A stretch of 64,000 bases of DNA from NCBI GenBank assembly GCA_903813345.2, contig CAIIXF020000005.1, positions 806,001 to 870,000 of the forward strand, read 5' to 3'. This document shows positions 30,855 through 41,000 of the stretch, piece by piece; the stretch's first letter is position 1, and the number at the start of each line of letters is the position of its first letter. Made by a program: the position numbers and the translations under genes. Origin of the DNA: Owenia fusiformis. Its lineage: Eukaryota > Annelida > Polychaeta > Sabellida > Oweniidae. The notes under the pieces are model-generated. The model ran no database searches, was not told the origin of the DNA, and saw only the letters and a program-made list of their open reading frames with translations.

Positions 30855-31278
30855 TACATCTCAGAATTTGAATTGTGTACTTTCATTACGTTTCATTTTT
30901 CAGAATACTTACGAAAGAGATTTGACACGCTCGCTCCTCTAAAGTGTAGTTGTAAAAATATATATTATAAATCTAAATTCTTAACGTTTTTCAAATTTGA
31001 AACTGCTCCGTCACAGCGGACAAAAAAATTAAACATTATTTTTTATAAAAAAATTAAAAATACCCAAAACATAAAGATCTCATTAATACCTTCAGAGTTA
31101 TGCTGAAAACATATGTAAATATTATCGTGTCGCTATACTGTACCATTAAAAAGAAATAAAAGAAATGGTACAAAACATATGAGTAAAAAAAATAAATTGT
31201 GTGCATTTACTAATGTGCAATGCAAAATAGCACGCTCCGTCACAGCGGACAAATTTTTCGATACCAGCCTGTGCTAAT

Positions 31279-32230
31279 AGGATACGATATACTATTTAAA
31301 ATATACCGAGAATACTACAATAAGTTCATAGCATCACCACAAATATATCTAAATACTAGAATTGAGATTTTTAATCGTAATTATAAAAATATAATTCCTA
31401 AAATAATGAGACACTCGTCGTGGATATTATAGAGGTCGCAGTTAATGGCCGTCGAGATGTCGTGATTTCAAAAGTGATCGTTTTTTCGTCCCATTTTCAA
31501 TGTTATCCGCACAATTATGCTGATTTAAGAATTGATGAGTTTTACCATAAATACGATTTAATGTCTTCACCTTGCATTGAGACAAAAGATAATGCATGAC
31601 ACAACTCAGTGACGGAGATATGAGCAATTAGAGTAGAGGCGTATATTTCCCGATAGGAGCCTGTCTTTTTTTCTACCTAATACATAGTGAGTTGGAGGGG
31701 GATGAACTCTTGTTCCCTTGTCTGTGGCTGTGCAAGTTACAGTCACCAAGATGAGCTAATTTCAGTCAAGATTCGGGAAAGAAAAAGGGTAATTTTTTCT
31801 CATTCCCGTTGCCAATCATCCTTTGCAGAATGATGAGTCCAATCCATGTTTCCAGCAGAACTATAACACCAGATAACACTGGTTTACTGGATAGATGTAC
31901 TGGAGAAATATAAAATTGATGACCTATACAAATTCATAAAATGAAATTGTATTATCGCCCACCAATCTATAATAAATCGTTGTTTAGATCGTTTTTAGAA
32001 GTTCTTTTCCAATGCCAAAAATCAATCAACAGATCGGACTCATTAAAAGTTATGAAACTGTATATATGCTACATCATTAACAAGAAAAGTAGTGTCTAAA
32101 TCTCTTGTATTTACCTGTTATTTTTAGTAATTTCACAGCGCACCTGCAGAAATGATAGTTCAAATTTTGCCCGCCAGGTTGTTCTTACCAACCGATAGGT
32201 GGCGGATTTCCGTCTCTACTAACAACAAAT
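31279..32230. other. Noncoding, EFCAB10 upstream region
   Basis: Mostly unremarkable. The last 100 bases before the EFCAB10 start are richer in GC and contain GGTTGTTCTTACCAACC (about 32180-32196), an imperfect dyad loosely like the RFX X-box used by ciliary genes. The motif match is weak. Confidence 0.35.
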
Positions 32231-32351
32231 ATGGCGGGCGGTGATAGTAATAACTGGCCAAGAAAGCGAGAATCCGAGGAATACCTCGAGAAGCATAGAA
32301 TTTTAGAGCTATTCAATAACTTAACATCACAGCTTATATATAGTAGACCAG
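32231..32351 (+). CDS. EFCAB10: EFCAB10 exon 1 (coding part)
   Basis: Forty codons, MAGGDSNNWPRKRESEEYLE through LIYSRP, plus one base, ending at the donor G|GTAAGC. It contains the RIIa-like helix. Confidence 0.9.
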
Positions 32352-35300
32352 GTAAGCAAATTTCCAGAGTTCAAAGTGAGTAAGATCAAGGCTAGATCTA
32401 CCCTTCAAGCAAATTTATTTCAATTTTCATTGCAATTTTATTGAGAATATTTTCAATTTTGTCAATCCCATTCATTGTCAATGTCAAAAATGAAAAGAAT
32501 AGCCTAGGACCTAAGCAAGGAAAACCCCCAGCGCTTAGAAATGACAAACATAATTAGACTCTACGTTTAGGCCTACTTCCTGCGAAAGCTATTTGGATTT
32601 TGATATAAACCTTTCCCACGGAGCATTTGGACAGCTGAATGATTGTATTAGAGCGCTGAAATACTTATTTTTCGATCAAGACTTGTAAATTGTTCATCGA
32701 GTGAATGTTTTTTAGACCTATTTCCAATATGGCGGTTTGCTAGGAGCGAGATACGCAACAAACGAAATGAATTTTGAGAATTAGTTAGGTTCGGACAACC
32801 TCCGGAGATTTACGAAAATGTCCGAGCAGAAAACGCCATATTGGAATTTGGCAGTAAAAACATTCACTCGACTAACAATAACAAGTCTTGATCGAAAAGG
32901 AAGTTTTTCAGCGCTCCAATACTTACACGGATTGATGATACTGATCTAAGACACAGTTAGAGACCAAAAGTAAGCCGCGGATCGACTTAATTCGATTTCA
33001 AAGGTCACTATTAATCAGCTGTTCACTTCCCCGTTTGAGAGCCATAAGTTTCAAAATCTAACATGGCTCTCAAAGTGAGTAAAATTACTTGACTTGCTTA
33101 CCATCTTTGTTTGTTTGATTTTATCACCCAGTAGAGTCCATTTCACTGCTTCATTGCGTCAGTAGAACGGCAAAAATAAGAAATCGGGAGACCATTGTGC
33201 AATAACATATGGAAAAGTATATTCATTTTGTACATGAATGACATTTGTATATTTCAGATTTTTTAGTTTTTTGTGCAATAATGCCTGTGCCGCCTTGTAA
33301 TTTGAAGAATTTCAGCCATGTTAATTTTATTGAAAATAACATGGCAGAGAAGCATCCAAATATTAGAATAAATATTAATCGATGTGAGCAAAATTCTCAC
33401 ATCTTTCTTTATCATGATTTGAAATACCAAGCTATGATATTGTTTGACGGCCAGATAATATTATTCAAAGCGTTTTTTGAAACTGTCATTGAATGACATC
33501 ATTTGTATGTCAAATTGACATCACATTGAATTAGATTCATCCGGGGAATGCGTAGTGTAACAAGTCAGTCACAGACACAAAAGAGTGTGCTAAATTCATC
33601 GCCCATGCTGGAATTAACCCAGGACCCTCAGATTGCATCATGATTCACCATGACATCTCATTTCTTCTCAGCCCTGAGATGCCATGATATAATGAGCTTG
33701 ATTTGGCGATCCAGGAGAGCCCAAAATTGAGGATTTTTGAGATCTTTCATCCCAGCTCATATTTCATTTAATTGGGGTCATTTAACTTGTGTACACATGC
33801 CTGTGCTTATATCTGCTGTTAAATACAATGCCTATTATGTAATGTATTGACATTAGGTAAATGATTACATGATAACTATCACACTTATTGACAGTTATAA
33901 CTCTTCCCATCTGATGTGCTCAGATCACAGAATATGCCTCATAATATCAGAGCATGTTTCAGGTGAAACAGAAAGATGCTATGAGTATCAGAATGCTCAG
34001 ATTGGGGCTCCCCAAGGGGTATGTGATTAGGCGACCTGGCCTCTAAATGGGACTAAATGGGACTTTGGGGTACTTAAAAACGAACAAAATCAAATGTGAC
34101 AAATCAATCCTTGCAAGTGGCAATTTTTCACATTTATCAGACTGACAAGTGTTTTGAGAGTGACAAAATTCATTCTGAATGTAAATTGATGCTAGTTAAG
34201 ATGACTTATTCTAACCAGCAATCAAACAATGGAACATAAGAGACTATTTAGTGTATTAAATACTTTGGCTGACTAAAAAGGAACAAATCTGACAAAACAT
34301 AACAAGTAAATTTTAAATGTGACAAAGTGAAAATTCTAAAATCTTAAAAGTGACAAAAGCGACCCCACTGCCCCCTCTTGTGGAGCCCTCAGATTCAAAG
34401 TATGGTGCTCTGGAGCCACTGAGCTGAGCTGTAGGCTTAGTAACGACTTGCATATATCTAATTGATATATTTTGCCTTCTTGTCTGCCCTTGTGATGGAA
34501 TTCCACTCTGTTGTGTTGTTATATGATTAAAACATATTTTCCATGATGTACATTATACATGTTTACTCCAGAAAATTGCTGATACACCAATGTCTCTTTA
34601 TCCTTTGATACAATATTGTCATCTGAACACTTGTTGCTGGATTTAATGTGTCTTTTCTACTGTTACACTTGCTAGTTGCAACAAGAGATAAAAATTCAAT
34701 AATATTATGTCAAATAACCACTTATTACCACTTCTGGTGGTGGCATATTGTTATAGTCTCTTTTTATGTCACCAACAGAAGTTGTTGTTGGTGTTCAGAG
34801 GTCAGTGGTTGGTGTATGGCAGTCAAAATCTATAACAAATAGGAGATGGTGACATTCCGCATGTTTATGCCTTGTTGTACATTACAGAAACACTGAAGAT
34901 ACCATTTTGATAAACTTAATCTTCATCATCAATTTATATAGTTTGTATCCATTGTCAAGTGAGAGGTCTGATTTGGCAAAATTTATGTCATGGCAGTAAT
35001 GAGGTTGCCAGCTTCTAGGTCACCAAACTTTTCTCTACCTGTTTCTAAGCCTAGTCAATGATTATTTTTGTTTGTTTTCAGAAAATCCCAAAGAATTTAC
35101 CATTGATTTACTAGAAAAGTTGAAAAAGTCCAGAATGACACATTTAGATTTCCCCAGTATATTTGATGAGAGCAATGTTCGTAGTGTATTTGGAATGCTT
35201 GATCCCACAGGACGTGGCTATATTACTTTGAGTCAATACAAAGAAGGTGAGTAATATTTGAAAGGAGCACGTAGCTTATCGCAAACAATTTCAAACGATT

Positions 35301-36851
35301 CCAATTTGAATTATGAATATTTTCTGATCATGAACATGGGTGTATCTTTTAGATCCATTCATTATCTTCAAGAAAAGTATATATATTGATAATTTAGTTA
35401 ATCAGACCCAAGTGGTATTGAAGGGGCAATGGACCAATCAACATACTTTTTCAAAAATGTTGACCTAACTTTCACCAAAAATGCAATCTTTTATTATATT
35501 GTTGAACGCATAATTAAAATGTGCTTTGAGACATGTTTGATTTCCTGAAAGGAAAAGTTGATTGCTCCAGGAACTTTAAAGATACTGAATTTGGATGACC
35601 AAAATGAACTGAAACCAATGGATAGCATGAGATTTTTCAATGGAGAAATAACATGGGGAACACTTATCTTTAAGCAATTAAGTTTTTCTTTCAAGAACTA
35701 TTTGGTACATCAAAATAGAGAATAGTAATTGGATTAAACATTGTAAAAAATGATTGCATTTTTGATGAAAATGGGATCAACATCTTTGAAAAAGTGTGTT
35801 GATGGGTTGATTGCTAGTTTAATATCTTCGAGTTTGTTTGACTTTATTATTACTGCATATAATTTTCTTTAAGATAATGAATTGATCTAAAATATAAACC
35901 TGTCTTCATTGTCAGAAAATTGTCATAATCCAAGATATAACCTTCTGAAATTGTTTGCGATAACCTACGTGCTCCTTTGACAAATACCACTGCAAACCTG
36001 AGTCAGCTATTGTAATCATTTCTAAATATTTGCCTGAAATAGATTAAGATTTTAATTAAGAAATATAGACCTCAGAGCAAGTGTTACAAATACACCCGCA
36101 GGGCTAGGCACAAACGTTTTCTGTTTCGAAAGCTTTTGTACCTATAACACCTGCTCTGAGGTCTATATTACGATTACTGTAGAACATGAAAACTCACCAA
36201 AATTTTTTTGAATATTCATTTTATGGTCCTCTATTACTACGTCCCGTCATTATGACATCACACATTACATGATTTCCAGCGGTAGTGTTGACGAATATAC
36301 CCAGGGTGAAATGTTGACTTTGTTCACAGTTTGTAGAAGGCATGAATACAGTCATGTTCGAATGATAATTCAAACAAATGTTCCTCTCATCTGATCTTTT
36401 ACTCATACGCAGACTACATGTACCATCATAATAATATTATCATTCATGCCATGTGGTGTTTTTGTTGCAGCTCTCACCACTCTAGGTGTAGAAAACTTTG
36501 ATATGAACCCTGCTGGAGGAGAATATGACAAAATTACCATGGAAACATTCGTCAGAGAAGCGTAAGTTCCTTAAATCAATAACTCTGCACTGTACTGTTA
36601 TATTGAGAATATTATTGTGTATAATTAGTAAGGCTTAATGTTTAATATTATTTTGTTTTTATAGTGGATGCTTTTAGTTTTTTTAATCATCTACATTAGT
36701 ATACAAAATAAAACATGAACAAAAACCTATTTTAGCCTCTTTTAAAGTTATTTGAAATTTCACCGTTTTAATATATATTTTTTATTTATGTATTTTTAGA
36801 AAATCTGGAATTGCCAAAGCCTCAGCCACATTCTATGAAAACAAAGCATAA
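32231..36851 (+). CDS. EFCAB10: EFCAB10, EF-hand domain protein 10 (complete, four exons)
   Basis: A 142-residue protein from exons 32231-32351, 35082-35246, 36471-36561 and 36800-36851; phases fit and all introns are GT-AG. The N-terminal YLEKHRILELFNNLTSQLIY (about 18-37) is the RIIa-like dimerisation helix pair that defines the family, followed by RPENPKEF and DLLEKLKKSR. The single EF-hand FGMLDPTGRGYITLSQYKEA lies at about 78-97. Its loop has Thr and Arg at positions 3 and 5 and Gln instead of Glu at 12, so calcium binding is unlikely. The human protein is nearly the same length and shares HRILELLNNLTS and the GRGTI loop. The family is linked to cilia and flagella. The start ATG is in AATATGGCGGGCGG, a typical metazoan first exon. 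Introns carry several MITEs. Confidence 0.92.
32645..32922. mobile_element. MITE in EFCAB10 intron 1
   Basis: GTATTAGAGCGCTGAAATAC and the complement of the right end (GCGCTCCAATAC) are matched, and pairing continues through TTTTCGATCAAGACTTGT and GAGTGAATGTTTTT / AAAAACATTCACTCG. The CCAATATGGCG and CGCCATATTGG words pair as well. A 278-bp hairpin unit without coding. Confidence 0.7.
32923..35081 (+). other. Rest of EFCAB10 intron 1
   Basis: No second gene or tandem array seen. The frame at 33245-33496 is without recognisable relatives. Sequence is AT-rich, with a few CA/TG-rich patches. Confidence 0.4.
35082..35246 (+). CDS. EFCAB10: EFCAB10 exon 2
   Basis: The acceptor is TTTGTTTTCAG and the donor GAAG|GTGAGT. 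It completes Glu and encodes NPKEFTIDLLEKLKKSRMTH onward through the degenerate EF-hand loop to QYKE plus one base. Confidence 0.92.
35261..35978. mobile_element. MITE with AAAGGAGCACGTAG ends in EFCAB10 intron 2
   Basis: AAAGGAGCACGTAGCTTATC at 35261 and its complement ending at 35978 begin inverted arms of over 200 bases (for example CAACATACTTTTTCAAA against TTTGAAAAAGTGTGTTG). The 718-bp unit starts only 15 bases after exon 2. It has no coding capacity, and no clear target duplication was found. Confidence 0.7.
36062..36168. repeat. Short hairpin repeat
   Basis: AATATAGACCTCAGAGCAAG at 36062, continuing GTGTTA, pairs with TAACACCTGCTCTGAGGTCT onward, ending 36168, around a 57-base loop. 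The stem is about 24 bp with one mismatch. It could be a tiny MITE. Confidence 0.55.
36309..36365. repeat. Dispersed 55-bp repeat, copy 2
   Basis: GGTGAAATGTTGACTTTGTT through ACAGTCATGTTCGAAT is the inverted counterpart of 25852-25911. Confidence 0.6.
36471..36561 (+). CDS. EFCAB10: EFCAB10 exon 3
   Basis: The acceptor is TTTTTGTTGCAG and the donor AAGC|GTAAGT. It encodes ALTTLGVENFDMNPAGGEYD then KITMETFVRE, which aligns with the human KNLGL ... HKITLDKFKEEV segment. Confidence 0.9.
36800..36851 (+). CDS. EFCAB10: EFCAB10 exon 4 (coding end)
   Basis: The acceptor TATGTATTTTTAG is followed by KSGIAKASATFYENKA and TAA. AATAAA overlaps the stop (from 36850), and AAAATAAAAATC follows at about 36931. 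Confidence 0.82.
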
Positions 36852-37215
36852 TAAATATGGACTTGAAACACCAAAAACAAATAACGGATACACAAAACAG
36901 ATAGAAAAATAAACAAAGAAACAAGGAAAACAAAATAAAAATCAAGAAAATGACTTGAAGCAACAATTTCTATTTTCTCTTTAATTTGGACATTTTATTA
37001 GTACAAAACAATCCTGTTTATAAAACTTTCAATTCTCACTTTCCTGTGTCATGTAATTCCTTTTTTTGTAGTTTCAGTCAAACGCAAAGAAATAAGAAAT
37101 TGCTTCATTTAAGTGTCCATCCAATCATATAAATGGGCAAATTACCCAATTTGCTAAATTTGTGACTGTGCAGTAGACTGCGTTGGGATATATGTACAGT
37201 GTAGATGTGCATATA
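36852..37215. other. EFCAB10 3' flank
   Basis: A-rich 3' untranslated sequence, then nothing recognisable up to the mariner element. Confidence 0.4.
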
Positions 37216-37217
37216 TA

Positions 37218-38724
37218 CGAGGGTTGATCCAAAAGTTCTCCACCGTTTTATCTAAAAAGATTATTTCTTGGTGGATTTTGTTCATACTTGGTCACGAGCA
37301 ACATGTATATGATAGCTTGGCATTGTATTAATACCATTGAAAAAATATAATATTAACTATGTCATTTGGTTACCATAGTAACAGGACAACGAGGTAGGCG
37401 GAGCTGAGTACAATCACTGTTTATTACAATTTCTTGTCAAACAACGTGGTATTATTACAGAGTTTTAACCAACGGTTTTTAACATTAATGAGGGCTTTTA
37501 TTTGATGCAATATCAATGTTCATTCTCCCTCAAAATAGTCCCCACCATGGGCTATGCATTTATTGCATCGTTTTATCCAATCATTGAACACATGCCGAAG
37601 TCCATTCTTAGTGACTGAATACACACTGTTGGTGAAAGCTTCAATCAGCGACTCATCATCTGCAAAACGAATCCCACGGAGGGGATTCTTAGCTTCGGGA
37701 AACATGTTGTCACAGGGAGCTGTATCTGGGGAGTATGGGGGATGCTTGACAAGTTCTGCTTGTAAATGCTCATGTATAACTTCTATTGTGATGATAGCCC
37801 CATGTTTCATCACATGTTATTATTCGCTCTAGGTACTTATCCCCCTCCTCTTGGTGTTTCACAATAAAGTCCATGCAGGTTTCCACTCTAGCTCTTTTGG
37901 TCCAGGTGTAACAATCTTTGGGATCCACTTCGCACACTTTCGTCTATATTGTAGGTCATCATGGACAATTCTTTGTATTGTTTCATAGCTTTTACATAAC
38001 TGAGCAGATATTTCACGAAGTGTTATTCGCTGATCCTGCCAAATGAGGTCTTTGACTGCCTGGATCAGGTCCTTATTGCGCACTGTTGGCCTGCCACTTC
38101 TCGGATCATCCCCAAAGACTCTCTTTACCAGATGAAAATCTATCATACATGTACCACTGATATACTGACAGTGTGCTTCTGTGTGGTGAATTTTCACCAT
38201 ATGCTAGTTGTATTTCTTTTAATGTCCGTTTCCTACTTTTGCCAAGAAGCAAACAAAACTGAATATTACTCCTTATTTTCAAGTTTAGCTCCATCTTTCA
38301 CAGACTTTGGCTCCAAAAAATGGCTGGAAATGATCACATGACCAATTGACTGGTATTCATATTTCTGACATCAGATGAATTTTTACTGTGACATCACAAT
38401 GCAAGTCTATAGAAATGATGCAGGAGAAACATGTTGTTGGCAACAGGTACATTGATGAATGAAATAGCATTGGTAATCTATGTCTTGGTTTAGGTTAACC
38501 GAAATGTATACATTTCATAATTCTGAATCAAAATCGAGCTCCACCTACCCCATTGTCGTGTTGCTATGGTAACCAAATGGTTATGTTAAAGTTGTAATTT
38601 TTCAACCATATTTATGGAACATTAAACCATCATATATGTGTTGCTCCTGACCAAGTTTGAACAAAATTCACCTAGAAATATTTTTTTAAGAACAAACGGT
38701 GGAGAACTTTTGGATCAGCCCTCG
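37218..38724 (-). mobile_element. Decayed mariner transposon
   Basis: Ends CGAGGGTTGATCCAAAAGTT and complement (one mismatch), flanked by TA at 37216-37217 and 38725-38726. The 1507-bp unit carries a minus-strand transposase in pieces. Inner text near the right end (TTGTCGTGTTGCTATGGTAA) is complemented by the left end (TTACCATAGTAACAGGACAA), so the arms are long. Confidence 0.85.
37520..38294 (-). pseudogene. Mariner transposase remnant
   Basis: Reading on the minus strand: a helix-turn-helix region (ITLREISAQLCKSYETIQRI, in 37859-38200) with the linker DDPRSGRPTV, then in another frame RVETCMDFIVKHQEEGDKYL and ITCDETWGYHH (first catalytic Asp, about 37800-37880), then EVIHEHLQAELVKHPPYSPD and TAPCDN (third Asp, about 37700-37760). 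The part with the second catalytic Asp (normally HDNARPH) is deleted, and at least two frame changes occur. It cannot be active. Confidence 0.85.
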
Positions 38725-38726
38725 TA

Positions 38727-39419
38727 TAATACTAACATGTAAATATTAATCTCTCATGGTGCACAATGTAGATATTTTACAAGCATCATGTATTTATCAT
38801 GTAAATATTGTAAAGAGAAACAAGAATAAATAAAAGTAGAAAATAAAGAACATGTTTTACCCTTAAATTGTGTCTGACAGTCAGGAGGTTCAATCGTGGT
38901 TGAAACAGCTGTCACTTGGTTGAATATACCTAGTGAGGCAGCACATTCAGTCCGTTTCTTCTCCACCAAAGTTGAACCTTCAGAAGGTCAATCTTCGAGT
39001 GGATGTTTCAAAAGGCAAGGTCAAAGCTGAACATTCACAAGTTTGAAATTCAAAAGGTTAAATTTTAAGGAGGTGTTTGACTTAGTCAAGGTTGGATATT
39101 CAGAACAGAAGGTGGAATCTTGAGATGGCATTCTGCCAAGCCAAAGGTCCATCATTCAGAAAATTCAAATGGGTGTTGACTCAACCCAAGTTGAACATTC
39201 AAAAGGTTCATGACTTTAAGAAGGTTTATTTTGATTTCTGAGGTGTTTTTTCACTCAACCAAGGATAAATAACCAGATCTAATTTCGAGTTGTTTTTTTA
39301 CTTGACCAAGGTTTAACAAATGGAAAGGCCAATTTTGTATGGACAAAGGTCATTGTCATTTGAAGACCTAAAAATTACCAGCAATAACCCCTAATGTCCA
39401 TAATAAAGATTATATCAGT
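38727..39419. other. Degenerate GGTCAA-type repeat region
   Basis: From about 38960, phrases such as TTGAACATTCAAAAGGTTCA, AAGGTTGGATATTCAGAA and CAAGGTTTAACAAATGG recur loosely. They look like a worn form of the sharp minisatellite that follows. No gene. Confidence 0.45.
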
Positions 39420-40240
39420 CAATGTCATACTATTGAGATCATATCAGGTCAATTTCATACTGTTAAGGTCAATGTCATGCTGCTGAGGTCATGTCAGGTC
39501 AATGTCTTACTGTTGAGGTCATGTAAGGTCACTGTCATACTGCTGAGGTCATGTAAGGTCAATGTCTTACTGTTGAGGTCATGTAAGGTCACTGTCATGC
39601 TGCTGAGGTCATGTAAGGTCAATGTCATACTGCTGAGGTCATGTAAGGTCAATGTCATGCTGCTGAGGTCATGTAAGGTCAATGTCATACTGCTGAGGTT
39701 ATGTAAGGTCAATTACTCAGATGCGAGTAGGTAGTTACCAGTTTCGCCAGGTGGCTGATTCGGGGGAAATAACATGGCAGGGTATTACAAAATTCCCTTA
39801 AACCTGAATAGTGGTTCACTTTTCATATTACCCTTATGTATGTGATAGACATACAAATTAAAATATGTCCAGTAAAAGAAAATATTATCTGCCCAACACA
39901 AGATATTTCACTTTTTGTGGATTTACAACATGGGGTCTATGGGGAATTTCCCCGACCTAGAAGTCACACTTTCAAAGAAAATTAAATTTTCAAAACCAAT
40001 GACGTAAATCAAGATTATTTCTACTCGCATCTAGGATATTTTATACTGCTGGGGTCATGTAAGGTCAATGTCATACTACTAAGGTTGTGTAAGGTCAATG
40101 TCATACTGCTGGGGTCATGTAAGGTCAATGTCATACTACTAAGGTTGTGTTAGGTCAAATTCATACAGCTGAGGTCATGTAAGGTCAAATTCATACTGCT
40201 GAGGTCATGTAAGGTCAATGTCATACTGCTGAGGTAATAC
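39420..40240. repeat. 30-bp minisatellite, AAGGTCAATGTCATACTGCT plus GAGGTCATGT
   Basis: About 16 units of 30 bp, split in two by an inserted repeat at 39710-40042. Because the unit is a multiple of three, open frames run on both strands, but they have no protein meaning. The part after the insertion uses slightly different variants (ACTACTAAGGTTGTGT). Confidence 0.9.
39710..40042. mobile_element. Dispersed repeat with AGATGCGAGTAG ends, copy 2 (uninterrupted)
   Basis: Inserted in the minisatellite, in inverted orientation to copy 1 at 24733-25779. It starts CAATTACTCAGATGCGAGTA and ends GCATCTAGGATATTTT. The 333-bp length shows the uninterrupted size of the family. The inverted AGATGCGAGTAG/CTACTCGCATCT words sit about ten bases inside both boundaries. 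Confidence 0.75.
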
Positions 40241-40242
40241 AA

Positions 40243-40998
40243 GGTCAAGATCAATGAAACAATTATCAGTCAAGCAAGGTTAAGGGAAGATACAATCAAA
40301 CAGTTTGCATAATTTTATGATTTCAAATTAAATTCACATGACAAAGAAATGTAAGCAATTAAATCAAATTTGATTTATTTCTTCTTATTATTTTATTCCA
40401 ATTATATTTATTCAATAGAAATATATTATCTTATCTACAACAATTTTCAAAAAATATTTATTTCCCCCATATGCAAGTACCATTGTACATAGTACAAAAT
40501 ATGATATGCTTTCAAGAAATCATTATCATTATATATTTATCTGCTTCGTTAATTCCTCATCCAGAACTATCCTTTAACTAAAAGGCAAGCTATATGTAGC
40601 TATGTAATACATTTTCACATAATAGAAACTAAAAGATCAGAAAAATCAAAACTGGGAGAAAGTTGAAATACATTAATTAATTCTTAATTACATGTGGATT
40701 CTTTTTAAGATAGAAACCCCAACTGGTTAAACATGTAAAGCCAAATACTACACAATGAAAAATACTTCAATCACTGAAAATAAAACACTAGATGAACCTC
40801 TACAAAGCAGAACACTAACATTTTCTGTGCATCATGTTTAATCAGCATGTACTGTACATGTATGTAGCATGTAGCATATTTGGGTGAATCTCTAGGTAAT
40901 TCAGAAGGAAAATCAATTTTTAAAATCATTGTCAGACATTTTAATCTCTCAAATCACTACCATGCTTTTTCATACATAGAAATACAGCTAATACATTA
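40243..40998. other. Noncoding between minisatellite and transposon
   Basis: AT-rich. No gene, array or inverted element was seen. Confidence 0.4.
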
Positions 40999-41000
40999 TA

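Larger units (their letters stand above)
27462..31273. mobile_element. Large DNA transposon with CACAGG ends and 5-bp CTAAT duplication, carrying later insertions
   Basis: The ends CACAGGTTGGTATCGAAAAA and the complement of TTTTTCGATACCAGCCTGTG continue in near-perfect inverted match through TTGTCCGCTGTGACGGAGCG. They are flanked by CTAAT (27457-27461, 31274-31278). Subterminal arms also match: 28325-28560 against about 30945-31180, with a second GCTGTGACGGAGCAG box. After removing the nested units at 27614-28242 and 29492-30854 the element is about 1.8 kb. CAC-starting ends with a 5-bp duplication fit Transib; no transposase frame was found. Confidence 0.75.

Noticed and set aside
32180-32196. 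RFX X-box upstream of EFCAB10
   Set aside because: The second half-site ACCAAC departs from the consensus and the spacer is long; too weak to call as a site.
39477-39734. Open frames on both strands reading Leu-Leu-Arg-Ser-Cys-Lys-Val and its antisense
   Set aside because: A 30-bp minisatellite gives open frames on both strands; no protein signal.
39710-40042. Helitron (TC start, CTAG end)
   Set aside because: The shared boundaries with the second copy extend beyond TC and CTAG, there is no 3' hairpin, and the ends are inverted repeats, which Helitrons lack.
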